Source: Paenibacillus ferrarius (GTDB taxonomy: Bacteria > Bacillota > Bacilli > Paenibacillales > NBRC-103111). Taken from it: a stretch of 35,177 nucleotides of DNA. Of the stretch, positions 33,607 to 35,177 are shown in pieces (the first letter of the stretch is position 1; every line of letters begins with the position of its first letter). The stretch spans positions 1 through 35,177 of the forward strand of contig NZ_MBTG01000039.1 in NCBI RefSeq assembly GCF_002027705.1, written 5' to 3'. The notes under the pieces were generated by a model. It was given only the letters and a program-made list of their open reading frames with translations. It did no database searches and was not told where the DNA came from. The translations under genes were made by a program, and so were the position numbers.

Positions 33607-35177
33607 TTACTGTAAAACTCTATTGAGCAAGGCTGCTGCTTCTGCACGGGAAGTGATACCGCTCGGAACGAATTTGTTTGCATCGCGTCCATTAATCAGA
33701 TGAAGTGCCGCCGCCGCTCTTACTGAATCAAGCGCCCAGGCTGCCACAGCTGGTTCGTCAGTAAAGGAAGAAGCCGTATTTTCGTTTAACTTGACGTCTT
33801 TCAAGATAACATACGCCCGCATCATCATGGTGACCATTTCTTCACGTTTGATTCTCGCTTCGGGATCGAAAGTCGTTGTGCTTGTTCCATTAATAATGCC
33901 TGCTTTTACCGCTATGGAAACAGCTTCCTCGTACCAAGCACCCTTCGACACATCCGAAAATTTCGATTCGCCCGCTGATTTCAGGTTCAACGCTTTGACA
34001 AGCATTGCTGTAAATTCGGCCCGTGTTATGGAACGCTCTGGCTCGAACATTGACGCACTAGTGCCGACAATAAAGTTCTTCGCCGCTAACTGTTCGATCG
34101 CATCGGCCGCCCAGTGAGTGGACTTAACATCGGTAAATAATTTCTTGAATTCGAGCACCGCATATTTGCTAAAATGGTTAATCTTAGCGACCCATTCTCC
34201 GTTGACAAACGTGCCTCGTACATATTCCAGCGTACCATTGTCTGCCAAATAGTAAATGCCAGTCAGTTTCGGATTTAAGGAAGGATCCACTTTGAATCGA
34301 ATCGTCATCGGTTTATCGAAGCTGCTCAAGCTTGTCACTTTACCATCTTTCCCGACAATCGATAAGCTAAAATTGATCACATTGCCGGAAAACTTAATTT
34401 GTGCATGTGTGGAAGATTGCCTTATCGCTTGAAGGTTGTTGGCATCTGATTCGGATAAGGGAGTCATGTTCAACTCTATCGTACTGTTTTGTTTATCTTC
34501 TGCGGACAATTTATCTGTCAACTGTTTAAGCAATTCAGCGGGTACTTCCAACGTGAACGGACCCGTTTGAATTACTAATTGATTATGTCCGAGCAGTTCG
34601 GCTGTATTAGCAGGAAGTACAATTTTCTCTTTATCTTTGGCTATGATCGTCACAACTCCGTTGGAAGCTGGTATGGTAAGGTCTTCCGTTTTCACTACAA
34701 GTGTATGAGCATCGGTATTTCCATTGGCTGTATCACTGCCACTACCAGTAGAAGGGTTACTGCCCCCGCCACCTGTGACCTTTTGCTTAAACGTAACATT
34801 GATCATATGGTCCGCAGTTATGTTGGCAACTGTATAAACGTTGGCGGTCACCGTCACGGCGGTACCGTCTAACCTCACCTTGTCGATTTCGTATCCATTG
34901 TTCGGATTGAATGTAAAGGTTTGATCAGCACCATCATTGACTACAACGACACCGTTCGGGCTGATCGTTCCGTTTTCCCCTGCGCCCGTTGTGATCGTAT
35001 GTGTATGACCTGTGACCTTTTGCTTAAACGTAACATTGATCGTATGGTCCGCAGTTATGTTGGCAACAGTATAAACGTTGGCAGTCACCGTCACGGCGGT
35101 ACCGTCTAACCTCACCTTGTCGATTTCGTATCCATTGTTCGGATTGAATGTAAAGGTTTGATCAGCACCATCATTGA
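33607..35177 (-). CDS. S-layer homology domain surface protein (3' part; gene continues beyond the window)
   Basis: This is the C-terminal 523 or so codons of a secreted cell-wall-anchored protein; the 5' end lies outside the window. The N-terminal visible part consists of 79-residue beta repeats (HTITTGAGENGTISPNGVVV ... DGADQTFTFNPNNGYEIDKV ... ADHTINVTFKQKVTG), like InlB-B/Bacterial_repeat modules. A Gly/Ser linker and a beta-sandwich region of about 170 residues follow. Three SLH domains end the protein (FTDVKSTHWAADAIEQLAAK, FSDVSKGAWYEEAVSIAVKA, FTDEPAVAAWALDSVRAAAA), which bind pyruvylated cell-wall polymer. The frame runs open to the window edge. Confidence 0.92.
   Translation of the reverse strand, partial: NDGADQTFTFNPNNGYEIDKVRLDGTAVTVTANVYTVANITADHTINVTFKQKVTGHTHTITTGAGENGTISPNGVVVVNDGADQTFTFNPNNGYEIDKVRLDGTAVTVTANVYTVANITADHMINVTFKQKVTGGGGSNPSTGSGSDTANGNTDAHTLVVKTEDLTIPASNGVVTIIAKDKEKIVLPANTAELLGHNQLVIQTGPFTLEVPAELLKQLTDKLSAEDKQNSTIELNMTPLSESDANNLQAIRQSSTHAQIKFSGNVINFSLSIVGKDGKVTSLSSFDKPMTIRFKVDPSLNPKLTGIYYLADNGTLEYVRGTFVNGEWVAKINHFSKYAVLEFKKLFTDVKSTHWAADAIEQLAAKNFIVGTSASMFEPERSITRAEFTAMLVKALNLKSAGESKFSDVSKGAWYEEAVSIAVKAGIINGTSTTTFDPEARIKREEMVTMMMRAYVILKDVKLNENTASSFTDEPAVAAWALDSVRAAAALHLINGRDANKFVPSGITSRAEAAALLNRVLQ
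34775..35177 (-). repeat. 237-bp tandem repeat inside the SLH protein gene
   Basis: The unit 34775-35011 repeats from 35012 to the window end (166 bp visible). I count about three differences over those 166 bp, so the copies are almost identical. The unit is 79 codons and keeps frame. Confidence 0.85.

Noticed and set aside
1..35177. CRISPR arrays, tRNA or rRNA genes
   Set aside because: I saw no regularly spaced short repeats, no cloverleaf with CCA-adjacent arms and no conserved rRNA segments on either strand.

Overview
The window looks like the chromosome of a sporulating, S-layer-bearing Gram-positive, most likely a Paenibacillus or close relative. The signs are lipoprotein signal peptides, two YesM/YesN-type two-component systems beside sugar ABC transporters, a fragment of sporulation sigma-K, an SLH-domain surface protein, strong AGGAGG-type ribosome binding sites and moderate GC. 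Nearly everything serves uptake or breakdown of extracellular sugars. Many pseudogene fragments and two insertion sequences point to an accessory region that has been rearranged.

Layout: (1) 1-1.7 kb: an IS110-family element on the minus strand. (2) 1.75-6.4 kb: a minus-strand CUT2-type (YtfQRT-YjfF/ribose-like) sugar importer with binding protein, ATPase and two permeases. Diverging from it on the plus strand (6.6-11.06 kb) are its presumed sensor kinase, AraC-type response regulator and a second sugar-binding lipoprotein that probably works as a co-sensor. (3) 11.1-11.7 kb: a chimeric pseudogene joining a piece of sigK to the end of an ABC ATPase. (4) 11.7-23.2 kb: a complete minus-strand polysaccharide/oligosaccharide utilisation locus. 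It holds a YesM-like kinase and YesN-like regulator, a CUT1 transporter (binding protein and two permeases), a GH38-like cytoplasmic enzyme (DUF5054-like) and a large secreted glycosidase with carbohydrate-binding modules. (5) 23.4-24.15 kb: a dead IS6-family remnant. (6) 24.15-25.2 kb: a TetR regulator and small membrane protein with a visible promoter/operator. (7) 25.4-28.4 kb: an orphan protein, a zinc-ribbon protein and an alpha/beta hydrolase, interspersed with a small hairpin repeat family. (8) 28.6-30.6 kb: an OmpR-type two-component system. (9) 30.9-33.6 kb: a decayed deoxy-sugar (probably L-fucose) operon. An intact GH29 fucosidase and a RhaM-type mutarotase remain; the oxidoreductase, enolase-superfamily dehydratase and short-chain dehydrogenase survive only as 3' ends. 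(10) 33.6 kb to the end: the 3' part of a large SLH surface protein with almost identical 237-bp repeats.

The most informative observation is regulatory. In the 11.7-23.2 kb locus, three promoters (secreted glycosidase, CUT1 binding protein, sensor kinase) share one layout. Each has a conserved two-part element of about 43 bp placed where the -35 box should be, a good -10 box exactly 17 bp further on, and a catabolite-repression (cre)-like site just after the -10. This predicts one regulon activated by the YesN-like protein at 19840-21441 and repressed by CcpA.
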